From Rariglobus sp. (lineage in GTDB: Bacteria > Verrucomicrobiota > Verrucomicrobiia > Opitutales > Opitutaceae): DNA of 64,000 nucleotides. The stretch lies in the NCBI GenBank assembly GCA_029266495.1, contig JAQSWS010000007.1, positions 1-64,000 of the forward strand. The letters are read 5' to 3'. This document shows, one piece after another, positions 53,338 to 61,314 of the stretch (within the stretch, counting starts at the first letter, position 1; the number at the start of each line of letters is the position of its first letter). A program made the position numbers and the translations under genes. The notes beneath the pieces were generated by a model. It did no database searches. It worked only from the letters and a program-made list of their open reading frames with translations, and was not told the origin of the DNA.

Positions 53338-56300
53338 ATGAACGCCCCCCGTGCGTCATCCTTGCTTTCACCCTCCCCGCTCCCGGCTGCCCGTCGCGCA
53401 GATAACCGGCGCTCCGGCTTCGCGCTCCTGATCACCATCACGCTGCTGGCGTTCCTCGTCCTGCTGCTGGTGTCCCTGGCCTCCCTCACCCGGGTCGAAA
53501 CCCAGGTCGCCGCCAACAACCAGCAGATCTCCCAAGCCCGTCAAAACGCGCTCATGGCGCTCAACGTCGCGATCGGCCAGCTTCAGAAATACGCCGGCGC
53601 CGACCAACGCACCACCGCCCGCGCCGACCTCGACGGCAACCTCGCCAATGTCACGAACCAGAACGGACGCTGGCTCGGCGTCTACGGCAGCGCGGTCGCC
53701 GCCAGCTATGCCGACACGCCTCTGCAGGTTTCCGACAAGCTCGCGGCCGCTTACGACGCCGCCGACCCTCTTCTCAAAAAGGGCTCCCAGGCGCGATTGC
53801 TCAACTGGCTCGTCAGCGGAAACGAAAACACCGCGTTCAATCCCGCCACCGACGTGGCCGCCGACGGACATATCACCGCCGCGCCCGCTTCATTTGCGTT
53901 CACCCCCGCCAGCACGGTTGATCTCACCACGGTTTCAACCAGCCCCGCCGCGAGCGCAACCCAGGCCCTCCTCGTCGGGCCCAATTCCGTCACCGCCCCG
54001 AGCGACTACGTCGCCGCCCCGCTCCGTTCCATCGCGGTGGCTCCTTCACAAATTCCCGGAGCGGCCCCGGCCGGCGGCGACATCAACATCGGTCGTTACG
54101 CCTGGTGGGTGGGTGACGAAGGCGCCAAGGCCCGCATCAACCTCTCGGCTTCCACCGTCACCCAACCCGCGCACGCGTTCGTCGCCGCCCAGCGCACCGC
54201 GGTCGAACTCGTCGATGGCGTCAACGCGGTGGGCAGCACCGCGGCGTTCGCCACCGGTCAGTTGATCGGACCCGCCGCGTATGATCCGTCCTCTTCGACG
54301 ATCCCCCGCCTGCTGAGCGGCGCTCAACTGCCGATGTTGTCGTCGGCCCACGCCACCGCGCTGGAGACCGCCCGCAAATTCCGCTTCCACGACCTCACCG
54401 CCGCGTCCCAATCCGTCCTGAGCGACACCTACGCCGGAGGCCTGAAAAAAGACCTCTCCGCCGTGCTCGCCACGGGCGCCCCGGCTCCGGCCGATACGGA
54501 CTACCTGTTCACCCCGGCGTCCACCGCCGCCCGGGATATCTACGGCGTGCCCACGTGGGGAAAACTTCGCTCCTTCGTCCGCCCGCCATCGACCGGCACC
54601 GCCCTCATCGAACCCCGCCTGCCGTCCACCACCGACGTCGGCGTGTATCCAATTATAACCTACGTAGCCGCGGGTTTCCAATACGTTAATCAGGGCGGCT
54701 CCCTCCGCCTCGCGATGTTCCCCGTCGTCGTGTTGTGGAATCCCTACACCGCCCCGATCAAGGGCGGCACCTATGAGGTCGGCATCAATTCCCTAGGCGG
54801 ACGGTTTCAACTGCAAAGCCGCATCGGAACCGGCCCCTGGGTGGCGAAGGAAACCCGCAACCTCTCGAACGGCCTCCAGCTCCAGGGCACCGGCACGGCC
54901 AAGAGCTACCTCAGGTTTCAAATCGACGCGACCGCCACCAGCCTCCTTCCCGGCGAAAGCCGCATCTTTGCCCTGCAAGGATCCCAAAGCGGTGGAAACT
55001 ACACCCTCGCCGGCGGCGCCCCCGCCAACGTCCTCACCCCCGGCCTGAATATTCTGGGCCACGTGTTCGCTTCCGACGAAGGTGCCGCCGTGGCCCCCGG
55101 CGAGACGGATTTCCGCGTGGCCGGCGACGGCTCCCAGCACGTGCCCACGTATGGCGGCAACTTCCGCAACGAAATGTGCGCCTACCTCGGACAAGTCAGC
55201 ACCGTGCCTCCCGTCGGCCCGGAAATGCCCCAGGCCGGCAAACCGTGGTATCAAGCGGCCGCGCTCGTCGCCATGTCGGGCACGCCCGCCAGCCCCCTGC
55301 TGCAAGAAAGCGTCCCCAATGGCGTCACCGGCGCAGGCCTCTGGGGCGTTTCACTCCAGATGTCGTTCGGCAACCGCGTGCGCTGGATCGCAAACAACAA
55401 CGTGCGCGCCCCGTTCATGAGCAAGACGGGCATGCCCGGAACACGGGCGATGATTTCAAAGCAGGGCAAGGACACCTGGTTTCAACTCTTCAGCTTCGAT
55501 CCCAGCCCCGACGGCCGCGCCTCCTCCTCCACCGCCTCGTCGACCACCAGCGGACTCGACGTAAATCCCACCACCGACGAACCGATCGACAGCATTCTCT
55601 TCGAGCTGCGCCCTTCCGACCAACCCCTCCTTTCACTCGGCCAGCTGCAACACGCCAACCTCTCGTGGCACCAGGACATCCCCGCCTACCCGCTCGGCAA
55701 CAGCCTCGCCGACATGTTTCATCTCAACCCCAACAAAACCGATCGCGATCGCCTCTACCGGACCGCCGGCTCCTCGGGTTCCTCCCCGCCCATCAACCTG
55801 ATCGGCGGACAATACGACATCTCCTACCTCCTCAACCGCGCTCTGTGGGACCGCTACTTTGTCTCCACCGTGCCCCACGCCGGCACCGGCACCAGCAGCG
55901 ACACCAACACGACCGGCATCCCCGACCTCCTGCCCAACTCCCGGCTCATCCACGACCGCTCCGCCGACCTCCGTGACACCGACAAAGCCGCCGCCCACCT
56001 CCTCCTGAACGGAGGCTTCAACATCAACTCCACCTCCGAACAAGCCTGGCGCGCCGTCCTCGGCGGCATCAACCGCCTCGAATACGATCCCGAAGACGCC
56101 GCCGCCGCCCCGGGCACACCCCTCAACGCGGCCCTGCCCCGATTTGCCAGACCTCCCGTCGCTCCCGCCTACGACTCATCGAAGACCGACTGGGCCTTCA
56201 AAGGTTATCGCCAGCTCACCGAGGAACAGATCGCACAGCTCGCCCGGGAGATCGTCCGCGAAGTGCGCAATCGAGGCCCGTTCATCTCACTCGCGGATTT

Positions 56301-56886
56301 CGTGAACCGCCGCCTGAAGGACAATCCCGCGTCGACCACGCACGGAACCTCGCCGCTGCTGAGATCGGACGAAACGCTGAAAGGCCCGCTGCAAGCCGCC
56401 ATCGATGCCACCACCAGCGGCAGCGCCTCGATCAACAACCATCACGGCACCGCGCCTTTCAATTCAGCCATGAACTCCGACGCCACCGACGACGATCAAC
56501 TCGACGCCGATGGCCTGGTCGGCGGCCGCGTCGCGAACTCCACCACCCTTTCCGTGCCGCCCATCGGATCCAAGTCCGCCTTCGCCCCGCAATTCCTCAC
56601 CCAGGCCGACGTGCTCTCCAGCATCGGCAGCGGCCTCTCGGCACGCTCCGACACCTTCACCATCCGCACCTACGGCGATGTGCTGAACCCCGTCACCGGC
56701 GACATCAGCGGCCGCGCCTGGTGCGAAGCCGTCGTCCAACGCGTCGTCGAACCCGTGCGCCGCAAGAACAACACGGCAACCGATCCCGACTACAACGAAC
56801 CGGCCGCCGGCACCGCTGCTCAACCCGACTTCGGCCGGCGCTTTCAAATCATTTCCTTCCGATGGCTTTCCTCCAACGATATCTAG
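53338..56886 (+). CDS. Verru_Chthon cassette protein A homologue (prepilin-like surface protein)
   Basis: 1182 residues from the ATG at 53338. The N-terminus RRADNRRSGFALLITITLLA is type IV prepilin-like: a basic leader, predicted cleavage after Gly27, then a ~23-residue hydrophobic helix; no Glu at +5. The following ~1100 residues fit the large A protein of the Verru_Chthon cassette, a Verrucomicrobia-specific group (TIGR02600). Motifs seen include ARQNALMALNVAIGQLQKYA early on and YAWWVGDEGAKARINLSAST. No B, C or D partner lies beside it here. The next gene overlaps its last 25 bp. Confidence 0.85.
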   Translation: MNAPRASSLLSPSPLPAARRADNRRSGFALLITITLLAFLVLLLVSLASLTRVETQVAANNQQISQARQNALMALNVAIGQLQKYAGADQRTTARADLDGNLANVTNQNGRWLGVYGSAVAASYADTPLQVSDKLAAAYDAADPLLKKGSQARLLNWLVSGNENTAFNPATDVAADGHITAAPASFAFTPASTVDLTTVSTSPAASATQALLVGPNSVTAPSDYVAAPLRSIAVAPSQIPGAAPAGGDINIGRYAWWVGDEGAKARINLSASTVTQPAHAFVAAQRTAVELVDGVNAVGSTAAFATGQLIGPAAYDPSSSTIPRLLSGAQLPMLSSAHATALETARKFRFHDLTAASQSVLSDTYAGGLKKDLSAVLATGAPAPADTDYLFTPASTAARDIYGVPTWGKLRSFVRPPSTGTALIEPRLPSTTDVGVYPIITYVAAGFQYVNQGGSLRLAMFPVVVLWNPYTAPIKGGTYEVGINSLGGRFQLQSRIGTGPWVAKETRNLSNGLQLQGTGTAKSYLRFQIDATATSLLPGESRIFALQGSQSGGNYTLAGGAPANVLTPGLNILGHVFASDEGAAVAPGETDFRVAGDGSQHVPTYGGNFRNEMCAYLGQVSTVPPVGPEMPQAGKPWYQAAALVAMSGTPASPLLQESVPNGVTGAGLWGVSLQMSFGNRVRWIANNNVRAPFMSKTGMPGTRAMISKQGKDTWFQLFSFDPSPDGRASSSTASSTTSGLDVNPTTDEPIDSILFELRPSDQPLLSLGQLQHANLSWHQDIPAYPLGNSLADMFHLNPNKTDRDRLYRTAGSSGSSPPINLIGGQYDISYLLNRALWDRYFVSTVPHAGTGTSSDTNTTGIPDLLPNSRLIHDRSADLRDTDKAAAHLLLNGGFNINSTSEQAWRAVLGGINRLEYDPEDAAAAPGTPLNAALPRFARPPVAPAYDSSKTDWAFKGYRQLTEEQIAQLAREIVREVRNRGPFISLADFVNRRLKDNPASTTHGTSPLLRSDETLKGPLQAAIDATTSGSASINNHHGTAPFNSAMNSDATDDDQLDADGLVGGRVANSTTLSVPPIGSKSAFAPQFLTQADVLSSIGSGLSARSDTFTIRTYGDVLNPVTGDISGRAWCEAVVQRVVEPVRRKNNTATDPDYNEPAAGTAAQPDFGRRFQIISFRWLSSNDI

Positions 56887-57704
56887 ACCGGGCCCTCGCC
56901 TCCCTGTGTAGCGCCATGCCTTCCGCCCGTTGTAGGGCCGTCGCTCGCGACGTGCCTTCCGTGATGCGAGGCACGTCGCATGCAACGGCCCTCAACCTCT
57001 CCGCGCTGATCCTCGCCTGCTGCCTTCCCGTCACCGCTCAAATCACTGCGCCCTCCGAAAAACCACAGGTCACGTTCCGCACGCTCTCGGTGGACCAAGG
57101 CGTGTCCGGCCTGTTCTACGACGATCACGGCAAACAAATCGCCCTCTCGGCCGGCGACCTGGGATTTTCCTCGCCCTATCCCTGCCCCGCCAGCGGCCTC
57201 GTCGCGCTCTACCGTGAAGTGCCTCCCGTTCCGCCCGAAGAAAAACCACGCCGTGTCCCCGTCACCGAATTCCGCCTCACCGGCGCAGGCCCTCACCTGG
57301 TTTTCTTTTCCAGCACGCGCAACCCATCCGATCCCGCCCAGCCCCGGATCAACGCCCTGGTGGTGGATGATTCGTGGACCGTCCATCCAACCGAAACCGT
57401 GCGCATCTTCAACTTCTGCAAGACCCCCGCCGGCGTAAAATTCGCCAACCACGTCCTCGAAATCGCCCCCACCCAATCGGAAACCCGCCCCTACCCCGGC
57501 GGCCAGCAAGCGTGGTTGAAAGCCGCCGTTCCCGCCGAGGGCAAGTGGCAGGTCCGCATCAGCGGCCCGCAAGCCATCGTTCCCAACACCCGCTCAACGT
57601 GGGTCCTGCTCGATCTCCCACCCACCGCGGACCAGCCCGACCGCTACCGCATCCTCGTCCGCAACCTCATCGATTTCTCGCCGGCCCCTGTCGCGAAACC
57701 ATGA
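56862..57704 (+). CDS. Predicted secreted protein, function unknown
   Basis: Up to 280 residues if started at 56862; other ATGs are at 56916 and 56964. The likely signal peptide core, LSALILACCLPVTAQITA, lies about residues 46-63, so the true start is more likely at 56964 (MRGTSHATALNLSAL). The mature part begins VTFRTLSVDQGVSGLFYDD and is beta-rich. No known domain is recognised. The N-terminal codons up to LSAL are formed by a palindromic repeat (56929-56996). The gene overlaps cassette A at one end and the next gene by ATGA at the other. Confidence 0.65.
   Translation: MAFLQRYLDRALASLCSAMPSARCRAVARDVPSVMRGTSHATALNLSALILACCLPVTAQITAPSEKPQVTFRTLSVDQGVSGLFYDDHGKQIALSAGDLGFSSPYPCPASGLVALYREVPPVPPEEKPRRVPVTEFRLTGAGPHLVFFSSTRNPSDPAQPRINALVVDDSWTVHPTETVRIFNFCKTPAGVKFANHVLEIAPTQSETRPYPGGQQAWLKAAVPAEGKWQVRISGPQAIVPNTRSTWVLLDLPPTADQPDRYRILVRNLIDFSPAPVAKP
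56929..56996. repeat. Palindromic element overlapping a gene start
   Basis: GTTGTAGGGCCGT at the left and ACGGCCCTCAAC at the right pair with one bulged base. Inside them GACGTGCCT and AGGCACGTC form a perfect 9-bp stem. It provides the sequence encoding the first residues of the downstream secreted protein. Confidence 0.7.
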
Positions 57705-58900
57705 CGGTCCTCCTCTGCCGCCCGGCTGCGTTGCTCGCCCTCGCGCTCGTTCCCTGCCTCGCGGCCACGGAGCCCGATTCTCCTCCTCCCGCTTGGACGC
57801 CGTCCGGCGTATGGGCCGACCCCGCCTTCTTCCCCCTCGCCGTCTGGGTCCAAAGCCCTTCGCGCGCGCAGGCCTATCGCGCCGCCGGCATCAACACCTA
57901 CGCCGGCCTGTGGGATGGTCCCACCGAGGAACAACTCACCACCCTCAAACAGGCCGGGCTCTTCGCCATCTGCGACCAAAACGCCGTCGGCCTCCGGCAC
58001 CTCGCCGACCCGGCCATCATTGCCTGGATGCACGGCGACGAACCCAACAACGCCCAATCGTTGCCGGACAACAAAGGCTACGGCCCACCGATCCCGCCCG
58101 CGACGATCGTCGCCAGCTACGCCCGCCTCCGTCGCGCCGATCCGTCGCGTCCCGTCCTGCTCAACCTCGGGCAGGGCGTCGCCTGGGACAACTGGCACGG
58201 CCGCGGCGTGCGCACCCGCCACCCCGAGGATTATCCCGGCTACCTCAAGGGCTGCGACATCGCCTCCTTCGACATCTACCCGGCCAACGCCACGCACCCC
58301 GAGGTCGCCGGCAAACTCCACCTCGTCGCCGACGGCGTCACTCGCCTCGCGCGCTGGACCGACGAACAAAAACCCGTGTGGACCTGCATCGAAACCACCC
58401 GCTTCAACAACGAAGGCCAAAAGCCCACGCCCGTCCAGGTGCGCGCCGAAGTCTGGCAGGCGCTCATCGCCGGCGCGCGCGGACTCATCTACTTCGTCCA
58501 CCAATTCAAACCGGTCTTCCGCGAAGCCGCCCTGCTCGACGACGCCGAAATGACCGCCACCGTCACCGCGCTGAACCAGCAGATCACCGCGCTCGCGCCC
58601 GTGCTCAACAGCCCCGCGCTCCGCGACGCCGCCACCGTGCGCGTCGTCAACCCCTCCGTTCCCATGGCGTTCACCGCGCGACGCCACGACCAGGCGATCC
58701 ACCTCTTCGCCGCCGCCTCTCGCGACGGCGAAACCGCGGCGACATTCACGGTGCACGGCCTCACCGGCGAGCACCGCGTCGAGGTCCTCGGCGAAAACCG
58801 CACCCTCACCGCCCGCGACGGCGTCTTCACCGACCGCTTCACCTCTTGGGATGTGCACCTCTACCGGATCTCCACGGCGACCGTGGCCGCGACCCGGTGA
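57701..58900 (+). CDS. Putative secreted glycoside-hydrolase-like TIM-barrel protein
   Basis: 399 residues. Signal peptide LLCRPAALLALALVPCLAAT. The fold reads like a TIM barrel: FFPLAVWVQSPSRAQAYRAA then GINTYAGLWDG, IIAWMHGDEPNNAQ, and PVWTCIETTRFNNEG. The Glu in DEP and the Glu in CIETT occupy positions that fit an acid/base and a nucleophile of clan GH-A, but this is inference. The last ~95 residues are a beta domain (VVNPSVPMAFTARRHDQAIH, FTVHGLTGEHRVEVL). Its start overlaps the stop of the gene before (ATGA). With cassette A it may form a regulated operon. Confidence 0.65.
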   Translation: MTVLLCRPAALLALALVPCLAATEPDSPPPAWTPSGVWADPAFFPLAVWVQSPSRAQAYRAAGINTYAGLWDGPTEEQLTTLKQAGLFAICDQNAVGLRHLADPAIIAWMHGDEPNNAQSLPDNKGYGPPIPPATIVASYARLRRADPSRPVLLNLGQGVAWDNWHGRGVRTRHPEDYPGYLKGCDIASFDIYPANATHPEVAGKLHLVADGVTRLARWTDEQKPVWTCIETTRFNNEGQKPTPVQVRAEVWQALIAGARGLIYFVHQFKPVFREAALLDDAEMTATVTALNQQITALAPVLNSPALRDAATVRVVNPSVPMAFTARRHDQAIHLFAAASRDGETAATFTVHGLTGEHRVEVLGENRTLTARDGVFTDRFTSWDVHLYRISTATVAATR

Positions 58901-58991
58901 GGTCCTGCGGGCAAGAACGGGATTTATATTCAGTGAGATGCGGGTCGCAGGTTGTGCGAAGCGATTCCGATTCGACCGGCGTTTCCAGACA

Positions 58992-59091
58992 TAGCCGAGC
59001 TGAATCAGGTGGAACGCGTTGCGGCAAAGCTCCGCCCAAACCAGCGCGTTGAGGTCAACGCGCTCCACCTGTGAAGCGTTCAGTTCGGCTA
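58992..59091. repeat. 100-bp nested palindrome at a convergent junction
   Basis: TAGCCGAGCTGAA pairs with TTCAGTTCGGCTA with one mismatch at the outer ends. Within it CAGGTGGA-CGCGTTG (59006-59021) pairs with CAACGCG-TCCACCTG (to 59071) with one mismatch, and GCGCGTTGA/TCAACGCGC forms a perfect competing hairpin. It lies in the gap between two converging genes. Confidence 0.75.
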
Positions 59092-59119
59092 CAGTTTTTA
59101 TCTAAACGGCTCTAACGCC

Positions 59120-60466
59120 CTATCGGTGCTGGCGGCGCGTGGCCACACGTCCGCCGCCATATTCGAATGCTCCGATGTCGGGGTGCGCATCACGGGGCAC
59201 CTCATCGATATCGAGCACCGGCGCGAGCGTCGCCGATCCGGCATCACGCGCCTTGCTGCCCGCGATCAGCATAAAATTGAAGCCGGCGTAATTCACGAAA
59301 TGCTCCTCCGGATTCGTGCTCACCAGATTGTGATCCTCCGTGCCGATGTCCTTCGCGTTGGTCATCGCCCACACGAGATTGTTGCGCACGGTGTTTCCGG
59401 TCGAAGGACTCTTGTTCTTGTGCGCGGTCACCTTCAGCCATGGGGCGATATCATGGCCGTTGATGGGATTTTTGATGACCGTGTTATTCACGATGCGACA
59501 ATTGCGCGCCCCATAAAAAGCGATGCCCTGATATTGGTCGGTCACCACGAGGTTGTTTTCGACCGTCCAATTTTCAAAGAAGCCATCGAAACACCCGATC
59601 CCTTGCATCCGGCTCTTCAGCGGCTGGTCCGGATCGGTGTAACTGATGAACGTGTTGCCGCGCAGCGTGACGTTTTTGACGACGCCCGAGCCCACCTTCT
59701 CGCCGCCGCGTCCGCCGCTCCAGCTCTGAAAGCCATCGTCGTGATTGGCGTCCACCGCAAAGGCGTTCTTCACGAGGTTGTAGTCGTAGACGGTGTCGTC
59801 CGACAGTCCGCGAATGCCGTCCGCTGAAAAGTTCGCGATCGTGTTGCGCGAGACGCGCGAACCGACGCACTCGCGATTTAAAACAATCCCGTGATTGATC
59901 GCCGAAATCCGGTTGTTCCGGAGCGTCGTCGCCGGAGCAAAGGACGTGATCCCTCCGCATGCGCGCGCCAGCCAGTCCTCTTTCGTCCACCCGGCAATGC
60001 TGCCCGCCGAATAAAGATCGCAGTCTTCGAGGGTGATCGCGCGGCTGCTGGCGTTGATTTTGACGAGGATGACTTTCCCCGGTGCGCCGGAGATCTCGGG
60101 ACTGATCCTGAGGCCGGATGCGATCCAGTGGGCCGCGTTGTCAAACGTGAGCGAACGGAGTCCCGGTTTGTGCCCAGGCTGCGCCGTGATTGTCACCGCG
60201 CCATCCGCCTTGCCCTTGACCACCGGCTCCCCGTGATAGCCATCGCGTAAATAAATCACATCGCCGGCGGCGAACGTTTTGCCGGCGGTGAAAACCGCCT
60301 CCAGCGTGCTCCACGGCCGGGCGGATGTGCCCGGATTGGCCATGTCGCCGGACGCAGGGTCGACGTAATAACCGGCCGCCGAAACGACCGGGACGACCCA
60401 CCGGATCGCGAGGGCCACCAGGCAAGCCAGGCGCATCAATTGGAGAGAGCGAAGGGGAATGTGCAT
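59120..60466 (-). CDS. Right-handed parallel beta-helix protein (PL6/PbH1-like), domain 1 type
   Basis: 448 residues with signal peptide LMRLACLVALAIRWVVPVVS. YYVDPASGDMANPGTSARPW and AGDVIYLRDGYHGEPVVKG are the usual lead into PbH1 polysaccharide-lyase-like beta helices. VSRNTIANFSADGIRG, VTLRGNTFISYTDPDQPLKS and NRISAINHGIVLNRE are stacked coils. It ends right after DIGAFEYGG, whereas the paralogue at 61311-63326 goes on into a concanavalin-like domain. Could bind or cleave an acidic polysaccharide. Last gene of a three-gene run on the reverse strand. Confidence 0.8.
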   Translation of the reverse strand: MHIPLRSLQLMRLACLVALAIRWVVPVVSAAGYYVDPASGDMANPGTSARPWSTLEAVFTAGKTFAAGDVIYLRDGYHGEPVVKGKADGAVTITAQPGHKPGLRSLTFDNAAHWIASGLRISPEISGAPGKVILVKINASSRAITLEDCDLYSAGSIAGWTKEDWLARACGGITSFAPATTLRNNRISAINHGIVLNRECVGSRVSRNTIANFSADGIRGLSDDTVYDYNLVKNAFAVDANHDDGFQSWSGGRGGEKVGSGVVKNVTLRGNTFISYTDPDQPLKSRMQGIGCFDGFFENWTVENNLVVTDQYQGIAFYGARNCRIVNNTVIKNPINGHDIAPWLKVTAHKNKSPSTGNTVRNNLVWAMTNAKDIGTEDHNLVSTNPEEHFVNYAGFNFMLIAGSKARDAGSATLAPVLDIDEVPRDAHPDIGAFEYGGGRVATRRQHR

Positions 60467-60522
60467 AAAATGGATATGGCAACGAAGACCGCCACGGAAA
60501 AAGTCGCCATGGCGTCCGCTGC

Positions 60523-61314
60523 CTAACGCCCGATCGCGCCGGCCCAGCTGGTGGCGACCATGAACTCATCGCCGGACATCAACCGGCTGCCCTTGAACTC
60601 CACGCGGTCGAACGTGCCGACGTCGATGTTGCGCAACAGGGCGGATGGCGTGGCGGGCGGATTCGGACCCGGCTCGGGGTTCACAAACAGATCCACCTCG
60701 TCGTTGTTTGCACCGGAGGTGAATTGGATGCGCACGACGAGCAGGGTCGTCTGGTTCTGGGTGATCGCCGTGTCGCTCGCCGCGACCATTGTCCCCTTCG
60801 CCACCGCCCATTGCGGCGCCGGGCCCGTGTCGCCGATCGTCAGCTTGATGCCGCCCCCCGCGCTCGCTCCCGCCAGGTTGACCGCACCGATCAACGCCCC
60901 CGTCGCATCCGCCCCGTCGGCGCGCAGCAGCACGCCGACCCACAGCGTCGTGCCGGCTTTGCCCAGACGGTAAACGTCGTCACCGTCGAGCACCCGGTAG
61001 TCCGGCGGCATCGCACTGGGATTGATCGACCGGGCGGCCACCCGATTACTCGTGAACCGCAGGGCATTTCCCAGCCCGCGGATCGCCTCCGTGGAGAGAC
61101 CGGGGGCGATCACGTCGTTGCTGCTGCTCCACGTCGCGCCCGTCCAGCCGAAGTCCGAGGCGGAATCGGGGGCCGACTTGATCGTGGCGGCAGGCGCATA
61201 ATCGAACGGCTCACAGGCAATCGGCCCGCTGTAGTCGAAGGTGTCGCCGCTTTCCTCGTTGGCGTTCAGCGAAAAGGCGGCCGATGCGAATAAAAGAGCC
61301 GTGATAGTTTTCAT
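60523..61314 (-). CDS. Concanavalin/LamG-like secreted protein, domain 2 type
   Basis: 263 residues with signal peptide MKTITALLFASAAFSLNANE. The rest matches the C-terminal domain of the upstream gene: EPFDYAPAATIKSAPDSASD, DYRVLDGDDVYRLGKAGTTL, VVRIQFTSGANNDEVDLFVN, FDRVEFKGSRLMSGDEFMVA. This region is a beta-sandwich, often a carbohydrate-binding module in this phylum. Its start overlaps the stop of the gene at 61311-63326 by ATGA and it is followed 57 bp later by the beta-helix gene. Confidence 0.72.
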   Translation of the reverse strand: MKTITALLFASAAFSLNANEESGDTFDYSGPIACEPFDYAPAATIKSAPDSASDFGWTGATWSSSNDVIAPGLSTEAIRGLGNALRFTSNRVAARSINPSAMPPDYRVLDGDDVYRLGKAGTTLWVGVLLRADGADATGALIGAVNLAGASAGGGIKLTIGDTGPAPQWAVAKGTMVAASDTAITQNQTTLLVVRIQFTSGANNDEVDLFVNPEPGPNPPATPSALLRNIDVGTFDRVEFKGSRLMSGDEFMVATSWAGAIGR

